64,000 nucleotides of DNA from Nostoc sp. UHCC 0702 (GCA_017164015.1 CP071065.1:1057409-1121408); one strand, 5' to 3'. Positions 1 to 9,040 are shown, counted from the stretch's first letter. The notes: a model not told the origin generated them from the letters alone. Program-made: numbers and translations.

Positions 1-1503
1 TAAGAATTCTTTTTCTAAAAATTCTTTAGGAACAAGAAACTCTGATTTGGCAAATTGATAATTGAGTTTTAAAGTTGTACCATCTTTTACTGAGTCGGCT
101 GTTGAGTATTTATCTAAAGTTAAATTGCTGTCGCTGGCTTCACCAAATATCTCAAAAGTTCCTTTTTTACCTTTAGCAACTTTACTAACTGGCGTACCTG
201 TAAACCCGATAAAAGTTGCATTGGGAAGCGCAGCCATTAAATAAGTGCCTAAATTACCGCCAGTGGTACGGTGGGCTTCATCGACTAAAACGGTAATTGT
301 AGAACGTGGGTTAACTACATCCATTTTGTCGAATTTATGAATCATGGCGACAATTAAGCCACGATAATCTTGTCTGATTAGTTGTTGTAATTCATCTTTA
401 TTGTCTGCTAATTCATAGCTTTTAATACCGTAAGCTTTAAGATTCTTATCGAGTTGGTTTTCTAACTCGTTGCGGTCAATTACCATAATGACGGTATTAT
501 CGCCGCTAATATTGCTTAATAAAGCCGCAACGGTAATGATAGTCAGGGTTTTACCGCTACCTTGGGTATGCCAAACAAGACCCTGTTTTTTATCAGGGTC
601 TTGAATACGTTCAATAACTTTTTCAACAGCACGGGTTTGGTGTTGACGAAGGATAACTTTTGTTAAACCGTTATCGCGATCGAGGAAAACTATGTAATAT
701 CTGAGAACTTTTAAAAAGCGTTCTTTATCAAAAAAAGTTTTAATTTTCTCTTCGTAATCACCTTCTGTAATGCTTTTGGAACCTAACCCCCCAACCCCCT
801 TCCCTGAGAGGGAAGGGGGAGTAATTTTATTCCCCTCCCTTTGTAGGGGAGGGGTTAGGGGAGAGGTCAATTTCCACTCAAATAAATTTTTGCGGTTAGT
901 ATTCCAAGTTAAGCCATACCAAAAATTCCAAAGTTCGGTAACTTCAAAAACTTGGGGAAAAGTTAGTATTTCGGGAGTTTGTTTGTGGTAGCGGCGAATT
1001 TGGTCAATACCTAATGCTAAACCATCAGTTTTCCTTTCTCCTTTGGCTTCCGCAATAGCGATGGGGATACCGTTAATGAGAAAAATCACATCAGCACGAT
1101 TTGAGAAAGCAATGCCTTTTTGTGTCCATTCATCAGTGACGTGGAAGATGTTATTTTCTGGGTTATTAAAATCAATGAGGGTAATGTTTCTATCACGTCT
1201 TTCTGCTTCGACAAAAACAGTTTCTTTTCCCTGCAACCAGTTTAAAGCCTCGCGGTTGCCTTCGATGGTGCTGTCAATGTTTCGCAGACGTTGGAGAATA
1301 CCGTCTATATTGTTGGTTGTAACGACACCAGGATTGAGTTTAATTAGTTGCGTGCGGAGGATATCAGCTAAGTAGCGTTCTTTGAGCTTTTCGTCACTTT
1401 TGCCTTCTCGCCGTTGTAATGCTTCTTTTTTGGGTAAGTAGTCCCAGCCAATTTGATTAGCGTATTTTAGCATTGGTCTTTGAACGGCGGAGGCTTCAGA
1501 CAT
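1..1503 (-). CDS. hsdR: Type I restriction enzyme R subunit HsdR (N-terminal part, cut by window edge)
   Basis: This is the motor and nuclease subunit of a type I restriction-modification complex. The minus-strand frame is open from an ATG at 1501-1503 to the window edge, about 501 codons with no stop. Readable motifs are Walker A 'HTQGSGKT' (near residue 305), the DEAH box 'VDEAH' (near 405) and 'GFTGTP' (near 430), in superfamily-2 helicase order. The N-terminal region before them corresponds to the endonuclease domain. A segment of about 28 codons at 783-868 is an in-frame insertion of a G/C-rich repeat (see that entry). hsdR lies last in an operon after hsdM, the toxin-antitoxin pair and hsdS, with 125 bp containing a palindromic repeat between hsdS and hsdR. 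The family is certain; whether the full enzyme is active cannot be judged because the C-terminus is outside the window. Confidence 0.9.
   Translation of the reverse strand, partial: MSEASAVQRPMLKYANQIGWDYLPKKEALQRREGKSDEKLKERYLADILRTQLIKLNPGVVTTNNIDGILQRLRNIDSTIEGNREALNWLQGKETVFVEAERRDRNITLIDFNNPENNIFHVTDEWTQKGIAFSNRADVIFLINGIPIAIAEAKGERKTDGLALGIDQIRRYHKQTPEILTFPQVFEVTELWNFWYGLTWNTNRKNLFEWKLTSPLTPPLQREGNKITPPSLSGKGVGGLGSKSITEGDYEEKIKTFFDKERFLKVLRYYIVFLDRDNGLTKVILRQHQTRAVEKVIERIQDPDKKQGLVWHTQGSGKTLTIITVAALLSNISGDNTVIMVIDRNELENQLDKNLKAYGIKSYELADNKDELQQLIRQDYRGLIVAMIHKFDKMDVVNPRSTITVLVDEAHRTTGGNLGTYLMAALPNATFIGFTGTPVSKVAKGKKGTFEIFGEASDSNLTLDKYSTADSVKDGTTLKLNYQFAKSEFLVPKEFLEKEFL
783..868. repeat. 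G/C-rich palindromic repeat inserted in frame within hsdR
   Basis: This 86-bp segment carries two opposed G-rich arms (GAGAGGGAAGGGGG and AGGGGAGGGGTTAGGGGAG types), the style of repeat found between genes in many cyanobacteria. On the minus strand it adds about 28 codons rich in Pro, Gly, Ser and Leu between hsdR residues of about 212 and 240. The reading frame is kept on both sides: helicase-like coding resumes directly with 'SKSITEGDYEEKIKTFF'. The boundaries are approximate. Confidence 0.7.
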
Positions 1504-1532
1504 AGTTTTTATTTTAGAAATTACAGAAGTCT

Positions 1533-1617
1533 GTAGGGTGTGTTACGCCGTAGGCTAACGCACCGTTAATTGTTGCTAGTACGTCGGTGCGTTACGCTGC
1601 GCGATAACACACCCTAC
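1533..1617. repeat. Palindromic intergenic repeat between hsdS and hsdR
   Basis: The ends GTAGGGTGTGTTA and TAACACACCCTAC are perfect inverted repeats around a GC-rich core. The transcript could fold into a long hairpin inside the hsdS-hsdR spacer, so it may lower readthrough or stabilise the upstream message. This style of element is common in cyanobacterial intergenic DNA. Confidence 0.75.
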
Positions 1618-1628
1618 ATTTAAATTTT

Positions 1629-2975
1629 TTAAATTAAAGGTTGGGTTGAGAGTTTACCTGTCATCAGTTGTTCTAGCATGGCTTGAAAGAGTTCGTCGAG
1701 TATAGCGATTTCTTTTTCTAGAGAGGAAATTTTGCGATCGCAACTTTTTACAATCTCTGTAATTTCTTTTTGTTCTGAATAATCAGGCAAGGCTACTTTG
1801 ATTTTCTGTTGGTTAGTGATTCCTACATAAGCCCTTGTGCTTTGTGTAGAGGCTAATGCTTTTAATTGATTTATAAAACTAGAAGACTGAAAGGCACTAA
1901 CTAAGTAATTAGAGTTAAGTATTTTTTGTACCTTACTAACGCGATAATAAGTTATTTGAGGAGTTAAAATTACTATAGGATATAAATTTGTGAGAAAAGC
2001 TACTTCTCCAATAGTTCCTTTATGAGTTAATAAAACATCTCCTGGTTGGGCAAAACCTATTCTTAATTTTTGTAGCCACTCTTCGTTTAAATATCTAGCT
2101 TTTTCAAAAATAACTTGCCCATTTCTGATACAGTCTGCTGTCAAAATCGGAACTCCTTTATCTTGATAATCCTTCGCTCTTGGATGTCTTTCTCCATGAT
2201 TTCCATCTTGAATTTGAAGAATAATTTCCTGCTTTAGTAATTCGCCTAACTTCACAACATCCCAACTCTTAGGAATTTCCCCTATCTCCTTCTCCTCACG
2301 CGGTTCATTGCGAGTACCATGAGTAAAGAGATACTGCATCAGTGCAGCTTTGCGTTCCCGTTCCAGTTCTAACTCTCGCTGACAGGTTTCTTTGGCTTTC
2401 TGAACAGTTCGCAGAGTGTGAGCAATTTCCTTTTGTTCGTGTAGTGGGGGAACTAATACAGGAATTTTTGCAGATGAACTTGCATTAAAAACAGAATTAA
2501 CCGATGATTGAGAACCTTTCTGTGCAAAGAAGCCACTAATTCTTAAATATTGTAAATAATAAAGAAGAAATATATTGTTAATATTATTATTACAACGGAA
2601 CCGTAAAATAAAGGACGAAAATGTATAGTCACCTTCTAGATTAAATAACGCTGTTTTTCCAATATGGTTTTTACTTCCACTCCGCCAATTAAACAAAATA
2701 TCGCCTTTTTTAAGGATTAATTGGTCATATTTATTTTCAGGAATTTCATAATAGCGAAGAGTAGACAAATCTAGTGTTCCATCAAGAGTAATATTAATAT
2801 TAGTAAAAATAGGTATACCAAAAGATTTATCTAGTAAATTGGCAACAGCAGCTTGTACTCCATAGACAATATCGGCAAGATTTTCAAGTTCTGTTACTTT
2901 CCATTCATCAGGAAGTTTATCAATATAATTAAGTTGAAAACTTAATTTGTAGGAGTTTATAGATTTTGTAGCCAT
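1629..2975 (-). CDS. hsdS: Type I restriction enzyme specificity subunit HsdS
   Basis: The 448-residue DNA-recognition subunit sets the target sequence for both methylation and cleavage. It shows the usual two-half layout: target recognition domain 1 (about 20-180), a central conserved helix region ('PPLHEQKEIAHTLRTVQKA' near 177), recognition domain 2 (about 235-400, with 'IPKSWDVVKLGELL' at its start) and a second conserved region ('YSEQKEITEIVKS') ending with '..EQLMTGKL'. The repeated '(L/Y)xEQKEI' element marks the pseudo-twofold symmetry of the family. It starts 15 bp after the PIN toxin stop, so it belongs to the same operon. There is no truncation. Confidence 0.93.
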   Translation of the reverse strand: MATKSINSYKLSFQLNYIDKLPDEWKVTELENLADIVYGVQAAVANLLDKSFGIPIFTNINITLDGTLDLSTLRYYEIPENKYDQLILKKGDILFNWRSGSKNHIGKTALFNLEGDYTFSSFILRFRCNNNINNIFLLYYLQYLRISGFFAQKGSQSSVNSVFNASSSAKIPVLVPPLHEQKEIAHTLRTVQKAKETCQRELELERERKAALMQYLFTHGTRNEPREEKEIGEIPKSWDVVKLGELLKQEIILQIQDGNHGERHPRAKDYQDKGVPILTADCIRNGQVIFEKARYLNEEWLQKLRIGFAQPGDVLLTHKGTIGEVAFLTNLYPIVILTPQITYYRVSKVQKILNSNYLVSAFQSSSFINQLKALASTQSTRAYVGITNQQKIKVALPDYSEQKEITEIVKSCDRKISSLEKEIAILDELFQAMLEQLMTGKLSTQPLI

Positions 2976-2990
2976 CCGTAACGTCTCTTA

Positions 2991-3413
2991 CTATAATTCA
3001 TCAGCAATAATCAAATCAATCACTTCATTCTTATTCTTCCGATAAACCCGAAAATCACTATCCAACGTCAACACACTACTCCCTGCAATCAACTCACTCA
3101 TCCTTACTAAACAAGCATCAGCCAAAGACATCGGCACATTTTGATACTGCTTCATTAATAATTCTATTTCTGAACTTTCATCAGTCAAGCGAAAAGGAAT
3201 AACTATTTTTTCTGTCTTCAGCAAAGAAAAAATCAAATCATTAGCCCCATAAACATTTTTGAGTAAAAAACAAGACTCCACAATTACAGCTTCACAAGTG
3301 AACAAAGGCATTTTAATCTTTGCCAATTCAGTTTTAGCCCACTGATAAAATTTTTCCCGACGATTTAGATAAGCAACTAAAACGCCCGTGTCCACAATCA
3401 CATTTGCTTTCAT
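2991..3413 (-). CDS. PIN-domain toxin (VapC-like ribonuclease)
   Basis: This 140-residue PIN-domain protein is probably a metal-dependent ribonuclease toxin. The acidic residues expected of the fold are visible: Asp in 'VDTGVLVAYL' (near 8), Glu in 'CEAVIVES', Asp in 'SLADACLVRMSE' and Asp in 'TLDSDF'. Its start overlaps the stop of the upstream gene by 4 bp, which implies translational coupling with the 83-residue antitoxin candidate. The pair sits inside the hsd operon between hsdM and hsdS. The PIN fold is well supported; the toxin role is inferred from gene order. Confidence 0.85.
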   Translation of the reverse strand: MKANVIVDTGVLVAYLNRREKFYQWAKTELAKIKMPLFTCEAVIVESCFLLKNVYGANDLIFSLLKTEKIVIPFRLTDESSEIELLMKQYQNVPMSLADACLVRMSELIAGSSVLTLDSDFRVYRKNKNEVIDLIIADEL

Positions 3414-3661
3414 TCTTTGCCCATTTGTTCTAAATATGTTTTATTAGTTGCTAAATCTCCAGGCCCCCAATCAAGAGATCCAGCAATTTCTTTTGTGGCT
3501 TCATAAAAAGAAATTGCTTCTTTCTCTTCTTCTTTAAATTCCTGCTTTTGTACCTTAAACTGTAAAAATTCAATAAAATTTAACACATCATCTTGTTGCT
3601 CTAGAGTTAGAGAATCTAACTTTTCTAAAATTGTTTGTTTTCTATCAATTGATTGAGTCAT
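3410..3661 (-). CDS. Antitoxin candidate paired with the PIN toxin
   Basis: This 83-residue acidic protein begins with a helical 'LEKLDSLTLEQQDDVLNFIEFL' segment, as in small cyanobacterial DUF2281/VapB-like antitoxins. The C-terminal half has the tail expected to wrap a toxin ('SLDWGPGDLATNKTYLEQMGKE'). It lies 25 bp after hsdM and overlaps the PIN gene by 4 bp. The antitoxin role comes from size, order and overlap rather than from a diagnostic motif. Confidence 0.7.
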   Translation of the reverse strand: MTQSIDRKQTILEKLDSLTLEQQDDVLNFIEFLQFKVQKQEFKEEEKEAISFYEATKEIAGSLDWGPGDLATNKTYLEQMGKE

Positions 3662-3686
3662 TCCTGTATCCTCCTTGAAAAATCAT

Positions 3687-5336
3687 CTAAAATCTAAAAT
3701 TCAACTTAGCCAACACTTCATCTAAATCTCTATCAGCTTGTTCCCTTTCCTGTCTCGCAACCGCTAAATCAGCCAAAATATCATTAATTGAACGATGAAC
3801 AACCTGATCATTAATATCCACAAACTGGGAAGGACTTAAATTATAATCTGCTTCCCTCACTTCCTCCAATTTAACAACTTTACTCAACTTCTCCCGTGTT
3901 TCCCAATTTCGATAAACCTCAGCAGCAGCCTTAATGCCTTCCTGTGTCAAAATATTTTTCGGGTCGCCCTTCACAAAATAATCAGCAGCATTAATCAGCA
4001 TAAATTCGCCTTTCCTATCCAAAGGCTTCTGCCGATTTAATAAAATAATTACTCCTGGTGCAGTGGTGTTATAAAACAGGTTCTCTGGTAACAAAATCAC
4101 TCCTTCAACCCTGTCCTTTTCCACAAACTCCTTGCGAATATCCCTCTCTTTATCTTTATTCTTACTTCCCGAACCGCGAGACACAGCCCCAGTATCTAAA
4201 ATAACTGCTGCCCTGCCATTATCTTTTAGCGATGACCAAATATGCTGCATCCATCCCCAATCTGCTGTATTCTTAGGTGCAATACCTACTTGAAACCGTT
4301 CAAAAGAATCAGCCTCATAAGCATCTACATCATAGTTGTTGTCATTCCACATGGGATTAGAAACAACATAATTAAACCGCTTAATTTTACTATTAACTAT
4401 AAATTTAGGCTGTTTAAAAGTATCGCCAATATCAAGAATTGAATCAGTAAAATCCTGCAAAAACATATTCATCTTGGCAATAGCAAAAGTTGTGGGATTC
4501 AACTCTTGCCCATACAATCGAGGTGCTTTACTTTCTTCCCCTGGATGCTTGCGGTTAAACACCAAACGCGGTTTAATTAATAATCTTCCCGACCCACAAG
4601 TAGGATCATAAACTGTAGTATAAGGTTCAGGGTCAATAATTTCGGCAATCAACCAACCCACCTCAGAAGGTGTCAAAAACTCCCCTGCACTTTGCCCCTG
4701 TCCTTCCGCAAACTTCCGTAGCAAATACTCATAAGCTTCCCCTAAAACATCCGCATTGGTATTTTTTAATCCCAACCGATGCCGACTAATTACCTCAATT
4801 AAATCCTTTAAACGGTCATCATCTAAAACACGCTGATTTTCTTGTTTTTCGTTATAGTCCTTCAGCGTCAGCGTTCCCGACAACATCGGATTAAGTTTTG
4901 CAACTTCCCGCATCGCTGTAGTGACAAACTCCCCTAAACCATCCTTTGGTTTAAAGCGAATTTTATCCCAACGGTACTCTTCAGGAATATAATAACGAAC
5001 AATCGGCGAACGATTATTTTTCAGCGCATCCCGATGGTCTGCTTCAATAAAAGCACGGGCTAAGTCTTTACCGCCAAACTTTTCTTCACAGGCTTTTAAC
5101 TCATCATCAAAAACATCAGAAAGACGTTTGTAGAAAATTAGTGGCAGAATAAAATCTTTGTATTTTGGTGCATCAGTTGCCCCACGTATCTTACAAGCAG
5201 CATCCCACAGCCATTGTTCCATTGCGGGAATGTCTAAACGTTCCTCAGCTTTGTTAATTTCCTCTAGTAAAGGTAATCCAACCGAACCATTATCTGCTGA
5301 CTGCTTGTTGCTGTTTTTCCTAGTTCCACGCGGCAC
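3687..5336 (-). CDS. hsdM: Type I N6-adenine DNA methyltransferase subunit HsdM
   Basis: This 549-residue methylation subunit transfers a methyl group from S-adenosylmethionine to adenine in the HsdS-defined site. The SAM-binding motif I appears as 'DPTCGSGRLLI' (near 245). The catalytic motif IV appears as 'VSNPMW' where the usual form is NPPY/F; this NPMW variant is unusual but is followed by the expected family sequence. The N-terminal HsdM helical domain ('LWDAACKIRGATDAPKYKDFILPLIFYKRLSD', in two parts) is clear. It is the first gene of the operon, and no other gene lies between it and the tRNA at 5.5 kb. Confidence 0.93.
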   Translation of the reverse strand: MPRGTRKNSNKQSADNGSVGLPLLEEINKAEERLDIPAMEQWLWDAACKIRGATDAPKYKDFILPLIFYKRLSDVFDDELKACEEKFGGKDLARAFIEADHRDALKNNRSPIVRYYIPEEYRWDKIRFKPKDGLGEFVTTAMREVAKLNPMLSGTLTLKDYNEKQENQRVLDDDRLKDLIEVISRHRLGLKNTNADVLGEAYEYLLRKFAEGQGQSAGEFLTPSEVGWLIAEIIDPEPYTTVYDPTCGSGRLLIKPRLVFNRKHPGEESKAPRLYGQELNPTTFAIAKMNMFLQDFTDSILDIGDTFKQPKFIVNSKIKRFNYVVSNPMWNDNNYDVDAYEADSFERFQVGIAPKNTADWGWMQHIWSSLKDNGRAAVILDTGAVSRGSGSKNKDKERDIRKEFVEKDRVEGVILLPENLFYNTTAPGVIILLNRQKPLDRKGEFMLINAADYFVKGDPKNILTQEGIKAAAEVYRNWETREKLSKVVKLEEVREADYNLSPSQFVDINDQVVHRSINDILADLAVARQEREQADRDLDEVLAKLNFRF

Positions 5337-5475
5337 GATACTTGCTCCGATACATCCATACCATTCTTCCAGTAAAGTCCAACATTAGCTAAGTTTTTTA
5401 GCCAATTGTTGATAAATCTGATCCAACTACACAGCAATTACAGGTTTACCTTATATTTTTTTAGAAGTCTTTAAT

Positions 5476-5546
5476 GGGCGATACTGGATTTGAACCAGTG
5501 GCCTCTCCCGTGTGAAGGGAACGCGCTACCCCTGTGCTAATCGCCC
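5476..5546 (-). tRNA. tRNA-Val (anticodon CAC)
   Basis: On the minus strand the acceptor stem GGGCGAT pairs with ATCGCCC. The D stem is GCAC/GCGC, the anticodon stem TTCCC/GGGAG encloses the loop TTCACAC (anticodon CAC), and the T arm is ACTGG-TTCAAAT-CCAGT. The CCA is not encoded directly next to the acceptor. The gene stands alone between hsdM and a purine-rich repeat. The RM operon next door raises the possibility that this tRNA marks an island boundary, but no attachment-site repeat was seen. Confidence 0.93.
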
Positions 5547-5589
5547 GCGAGGTTCTAGCATAATATATTTTGCATTGAAAGACAAGCTC

Positions 5590-5826
5590 TTGAGCGGGGG
5601 AGCGGGGGAGATGGGGGGATGGGGGAGATGAGGGGGATGAGGAGGATGAGGGGGATGAGGGGGATGAGGAGGATGAGGGGGATGAGGGGGATGAGGGGGA
5701 TGAGGGGGATGGGGGGATGAGGGAGATGAGGAGGATGAGGGGGATGAGGGAGATGAGGGAGAATAACAACTGACAACTGACAACTGACAACTGACAACTG
5801 ACAACTGACAACTGACAACTGACAAC
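5590..5826. repeat. Purine-rich tandem repeats followed by a CAACTGA heptamer array
   Basis: Positions 5590-5763 hold many copies of GATGAGGGG/GATGAGGAG units. Positions 5767-5826 hold eight or more tandem heptamers of the CAACTGA type. Both are short tandem repeats of the kind scattered through Nostocales genomes. Open frames through them (Ser/Pro or His/Pro repeats) are artefacts of the repeat. They fill the spacer between tRNA-Val and radC. Confidence 0.9.
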
Positions 5827-5867
5827 TAACTCTTAACTCCCCAATGCCCAATGCCCAATTTCAAAAC

Positions 5868-6599
5868 TTAATCCCCTTGGGGATACTCGTCCCACAAGGT
5901 TGTAATTTCACGCAAACTTTGGTGGTTGCCATTACCTAAAATCAGATGATCTAATAGCGGAATGTCCAAAAATTTCGCCCCTGCTAACAATTGGCGTGTT
6001 AGTTCAATATCTTCTGGGCTGGGTTCAAGATTACCGGAAGGATGATTGTGAGCAACTATGACTCGCGTTGCTCCTTGGCGAATGACTTCTCGAAAAATTT
6101 CACGCGGAGATGCTAAAGTTTCGGTGGCTGTGCCAATGCTAATCACCTGCGTCCCCAGCAACCGATTCTTCACATCTAAAAGCACGACTGCAAAACGTTC
6201 TTGTGTCTGCCACATTAAATCATGACTGAGTGCGGCGGCAGCAGCCACTGGGCTATCTATTGGTGTACGGTCTGAGGGACGAGATTGAAAAGCGCGTTTA
6301 CCTAATTCAATTGCTGCTAAAATACTAGTGGCTTTGGCTGGGCCAATACCAGGAATCTGCATTAACTCCGCAGGAGTAACTTCTCGCAGAACTGCCAAGG
6401 GATCACGTTGATGTTTGCTCAACTCTTGCAACAGATATTGTCCTAAACCCACGGCTGAAAGTTTTCCCGGCCCTTGACCAGTGCCTAGAAGAATTGCAAT
6501 TAACTCGGCTGTGGCTAAGATTTTTGGGCCGTGGGTCATTAACCGTTCACGCGGACGCTCATTTGTAGGTATGTCGGCAATTCTGAGGCAATAAGTCAT
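5868..6599 (-). CDS. radC: RadC/UPF0758 JAMM-domain protein
   Basis: This protein belongs to the RadC family: an N-terminal helix-hairpin-helix part ('[22 protein letters not shown]') followed by a JAMM/MPN metalloprotease-like domain. The zinc motif is complete: '[22 protein letters not shown]' contains the HxHPSG and Asp ligands. The function is unsettled in spite of the old DNA-repair name. The frame is open to 6701, but the family's conserved N-terminus ('[20 protein letters not shown]') begins at the ATG at 6599, giving the usual 243 residues, so that start is preferred. No Shine-Dalgarno site is obvious. Confidence 0.9.
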   Translation of the reverse strand: MTYCLRIADIPTNERPRERLMTHGPKILATAELIAILLGTGQGPGKLSAVGLGQYLLQELSKHQRDPLAVLREVTPAELMQIPGIGPAKATSILAAIELGKRAFQSRPSDRTPIDSPVAAAAALSHDLMWQTQERFAVVLLDVKNRLLGTQVISIGTATETLASPREIFREVIRQGATRVIVAHNHPSGNLEPSPEDIELTRQLLAGAKFLDIPLLDHLILGNGNHQSLREITTLWDEYPQGD

Positions 6600-6857
6600 A
6601 AAACAACTATAAGAATAGTCACCAAACATCGAACTATCTTTAGTTATCCCTTGTTTGCTCTCATAAACATCTATTTTTGAGAAAATCTTTAATTTCTGCA
6701 AATTTTCTGTTTTCTGTACATCTTACGGCTTGACAACAAGACCGGGCTGCCTCCCCAAGTGGAGGATGTGGCATTTTTTGACTGCGATCGCCTCACAGCA
6801 GAATCGTCTACAGGATTCAACACTTTGTTATATTATGAATAAGTCACGAAATTAAAA

Positions 6858-7003
6858 TAGGACTTACGCGCATTGTCATATATTTTTGACAAAAATCGTC
6901 CAAAGTCAAGAGTCAAAAGTCCAAAAACCTTGACTTTTTATCCTTGACTATTGACTCAAGACTGCCATCGCAGAAAATATGTGTGCCAGTTGCGTAAGTC
7001 CTG
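6858..7003. mobile_element. MITE with AGGACTTACGC ends, target duplication TAAAA
   Basis: This 146-bp non-coding element has inverted ends AGGACTTACGC and GCGTAAGTCCT. It is flanked by the 5-bp direct repeat TAAAA (6853-6857 and 7004-7008). The interior carries an imperfect CAAGAGTCAA/TTGACTCAAG palindrome. A second copy lies at 15622-15869, and the same ends bound the IS701-like element at 46305-47609, which could supply the transposase. Confidence 0.85.
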
Positions 7004-7087
7004 TAAAACACAAAGTAATTGCGTTATTGCAAATTAAATGTTTTACAGCTTACTCTATAGATAATCGTATCCTTTTGATACTGAATA

Positions 7088-7507
7088 ATGCCAGCAAGGT
7101 TACAAATCAAATATGAAGATTGCTCCCCGTTGGGACGGTTAATTCTTCAACATCTGGAAGAACAGGGTATTAGCATGAACCGTCTAGCGGAGTTATCTGG
7201 AATTCCTCAACCTAGGCTGAGAGGAGCTTGCTTTAAAGGAACCTGTCCCACGCCTGAAACTTTGAGGAAGCTGGCTAGAGTCATGGACATGCACCATTTA
7301 GAGCTTTACACACTAGCTTACGAAGGAAGAATTGAAAAGCTCCCAGAAGATGCCAATGACAACTCTCTGGATATACTGATGAGAGAAATGTTTGAGACTG
7401 CTAGAGAGATGGGATTAACTCCCCCCAAAATCCGCCCTTCCAAAGCCAAAATTCGCAAAGCCTTGATGGAGCTAGGTTTTCACTCGAAGGATGAGGAAAG
7501 TGCTTGA
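7088..7507 (+). CDS. XRE-type helix-turn-helix protein
   Basis: This 139-residue protein has an N-terminal helix-turn-helix of the Cro/C1 type at about residues 15-68 ('LILQHLEEQGISMNRLAELSG' then 'PQPRLRGACFKG'), followed by an acidic linker and a basic C-terminal helix ('PPKIRPSKAKIRKALMELGF'). It is probably a DNA-binding regulator. The gene stands alone between a MITE and repeat-filled DNA upstream of cpcG, so its targets cannot be guessed. Similar small regulators are common in cyanobacteria. Confidence 0.75.
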   Translation: MPARLQIKYEDCSPLGRLILQHLEEQGISMNRLAELSGIPQPRLRGACFKGTCPTPETLRKLARVMDMHHLELYTLAYEGRIEKLPEDANDNSLDILMREMFETAREMGLTPPKIRPSKAKIRKALMELGFHSKDEESA

Positions 7508-7516
7508 TTATATCTA

Positions 7517-7551
7517 GTCAGTAGTCAGTAGTCAGTAGTCAGTAGTCAGTA
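7517..7551. repeat. TCAGTAG heptamer tandem repeat
   Basis: About five tandem copies of a TCAGTAG heptamer directly follow the HTH gene. This is a short tandem repeat with no coding role. Confidence 0.85.
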
Positions 7552-7647
7552 TAATACATAAACTTTATTGCATAGATTAAGACAGTGTTGATTGCTCAAA
7601 GCCTTGAATTAACTGGGTTTATACTCAGCACTTTGCTATAACAACTG

Positions 7648-7827
7648 ATATCATGTCCGTTTAAACACTTATGATATCTGTGGAGGTCGGTAATTGGGAA
7701 CTTGTACTGAGCGAAGCCGAAGTATTGGTAATTGGTAATTGGTTTTGAGTATTACCTATTACCCATTACCCATTACCTATTACCAAGCAAACCGACTATA
7801 TCGTAAGTAATTAGCCGAACTTGATAT
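7648..7827 (+). repeat. Dispersed inverted-repeat element, copy A
   Basis: The element opens with ATATCATGTCCG...ACTTATGATAT and closes with the imperfect inverted copy (ATATCGTAAGTAATTAG...TTGATAT). The centre is a GGTAATTGG-type heptamer array with a partial inverted copy. Its structure (about 30-bp imperfect terminal inverted repeats, no gene) is MITE-like. It abuts copy B. Confidence 0.8.
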
Positions 7828-7828
7828 G

Positions 7829-8022
7829 ATATCATGTCCGGTTAAACAGAAGTCAATTGCGTACTCCTTCGGAGAACCCGTTCGCGTAGCGTCTCCCTTT
7901 GGGAGAAGGGTACGAAGTGAAGCAATCCCAAAGTCCGCAGCGATTGCTACTCTTCGAGAACGCCTTCGGCGAACGTTCCACTCGCTGCGGACATATCGTA
8001 AGTGATTAGGCGGACATCATAT
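7829..8022 (+). repeat. Dispersed inverted-repeat element, copy B (different core)
   Basis: It has the same ends as copy A (ATATCATGTCCGG at the left; ATATCGTAAGTGATTAG...ATCATAT at the right), but the core is a different GC-rich palindromic cassette (TTCGGAGAACCCGTTCGCG type). It shows that the ends are conserved while the centre is exchanged. Copies A and B together fill most of the spacer downstream of cpcG. Confidence 0.75.
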
Positions 8023-8058
8023 GACAACTGACAATTGACAACTGACGCAAATAATTAC

Positions 8059-8105
8059 TGAAGCTTGGAAGTAAGAAATTATTGATTCCCTACCTCCAAG
8101 CTTCA
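8059..8105 (-). terminator. Hairpin downstream of cpcG
   Basis: The arms TGAAGCTTGGA and TCCAAGCTTCA form a strong stem around a loop of about 24 nt, 42 bp beyond the cpcG stop. No long U-run follows on the minus strand, so it may act as a 3'-end stabiliser or a weak terminator. Confidence 0.6.
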
Positions 8106-8146
8106 ATTTGTTCAACGTCCTTATGAATTACCAGGGAGCAACTAAT

Positions 8147-8908
8147 TTATCCCTGTAACTTGCGATAAGGTACAGCAGTTTGATAATCAATGTTTTGCGC
8201 TGAGAGCTGTTGAGGTTGGTTTCCTTTGGGGTTGATGCTCTTCGCCAAGTTGAGAAATAGAGCTGGATCGCCTGCTTTTGGCTGCTTGTCTTGAGGAACG
8301 TAGCTGCGAACGATGGTTTGCCAGATGACTTGTGGGAAGCCTAATTTGCCACGATAGTAATCATCGTAGCGGGGAGACTTGATGTTGAAAGGTAGTTCAC
8401 CTTCCGCCCGTCCGGGTAGAACTCGACGACGTTGGTAAGGAACTGTGTCGTACCCAAAAGCTTCTAAGTATTCGTTGCTGTTGAGTAAGTCATCGTAAAA
8501 GCCTCTGTAACCCTTCGTCGCAACGACAATAGACCAGGCAATTTTTTCCCGCTCGTTGTAAACGTCACGACCAAGGACTCGCTGCACCGTTTGCTCAACA
8601 AAGCGATAGTTGCTGTTGAGATCGTAGAAACTACGTTTGTAGGTATTGGACAGCAGCAAACCACGAATAAAGTCTCTGACGGTGATCTGACCATTGCGGA
8701 GTTGAGACTCTAGGTAAGTTTCACGATCTGCGGCAAAGGCGTAGAAGAAAATTTGACGATATGCCGCTTGAATCAACTCGTCCACTTCCGAAATGGAAAG
8801 CACGTTTTGTGAGGAGTAGATCCGGGGTTGCTCATCACCGGGAACTTCGTACCCTTCAACACGCTGATTCTGAGAGGATGGGGAATATTCTAAAAGAGGA
8901 ATTGCCAC
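8147..8908 (-). CDS. cpcG: Phycobilisome rod-core linker CpcG
   Basis: This 253-residue linker attaches phycocyanin rods to the allophycocyanin core at the thylakoid membrane surface. The N-terminus '[28 protein letters not shown]' (in parts) is typical of CpcG1/CpcG4 proteins. The phycobilisome linker domain occupies about residues 30-165, with '[15 protein letters not shown]', '[18 protein letters not shown]' and '[15 protein letters not shown]'. The C-terminal extension is hydrophilic with no membrane helix, so this is not the CpcG2/CpcL type. It is monocistronic, faces a repeat-rich spacer and has a hairpin after its stop. It is one of several phycobilisome genes gathered in this 8 kb. 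Confidence 0.93.
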   Translation of the reverse strand: MAIPLLEYSPSSQNQRVEGYEVPGDEQPRIYSSQNVLSISEVDELIQAAYRQIFFYAFAADRETYLESQLRNGQITVRDFIRGLLLSNTYKRSFYDLNSNYRFVEQTVQRVLGRDVYNEREKIAWSIVVATKGYRGFYDDLLNSNEYLEAFGYDTVPYQRRRVLPGRAEGELPFNIKSPRYDDYYRGKLGFPQVIWQTIVRSYVPQDKQPKAGDPALFLNLAKSINPKGNQPQQLSAQNIDYQTAVPYRKLQG

Positions 8909-9040
8909 GCCAAAAAAACTTCCTTTCTTTACAAATATTTTGGATAATTAACCACAATCATAAGGTTATGAGGGACTTTTATTCGATTTAGTTTAATGAA
9001 GCGTTACATATGTTAATTTGATTTTCATTTTCATCATGTA

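Noticed and set aside
5476..5546. tRNA-Val as an integration site for the RM operon
   Set aside because: No direct repeat of the tRNA 3' end and no integrase gene were seen within the window.
5461..5851. Three overlapping minus-strand open frames rich in Ser-Pro or His-Pro
   Set aside because: They are frames through tandem GATGAGGGG and heptamer repeats, and one also crosses tRNA-Val. They have no start signals and no independent coding character.
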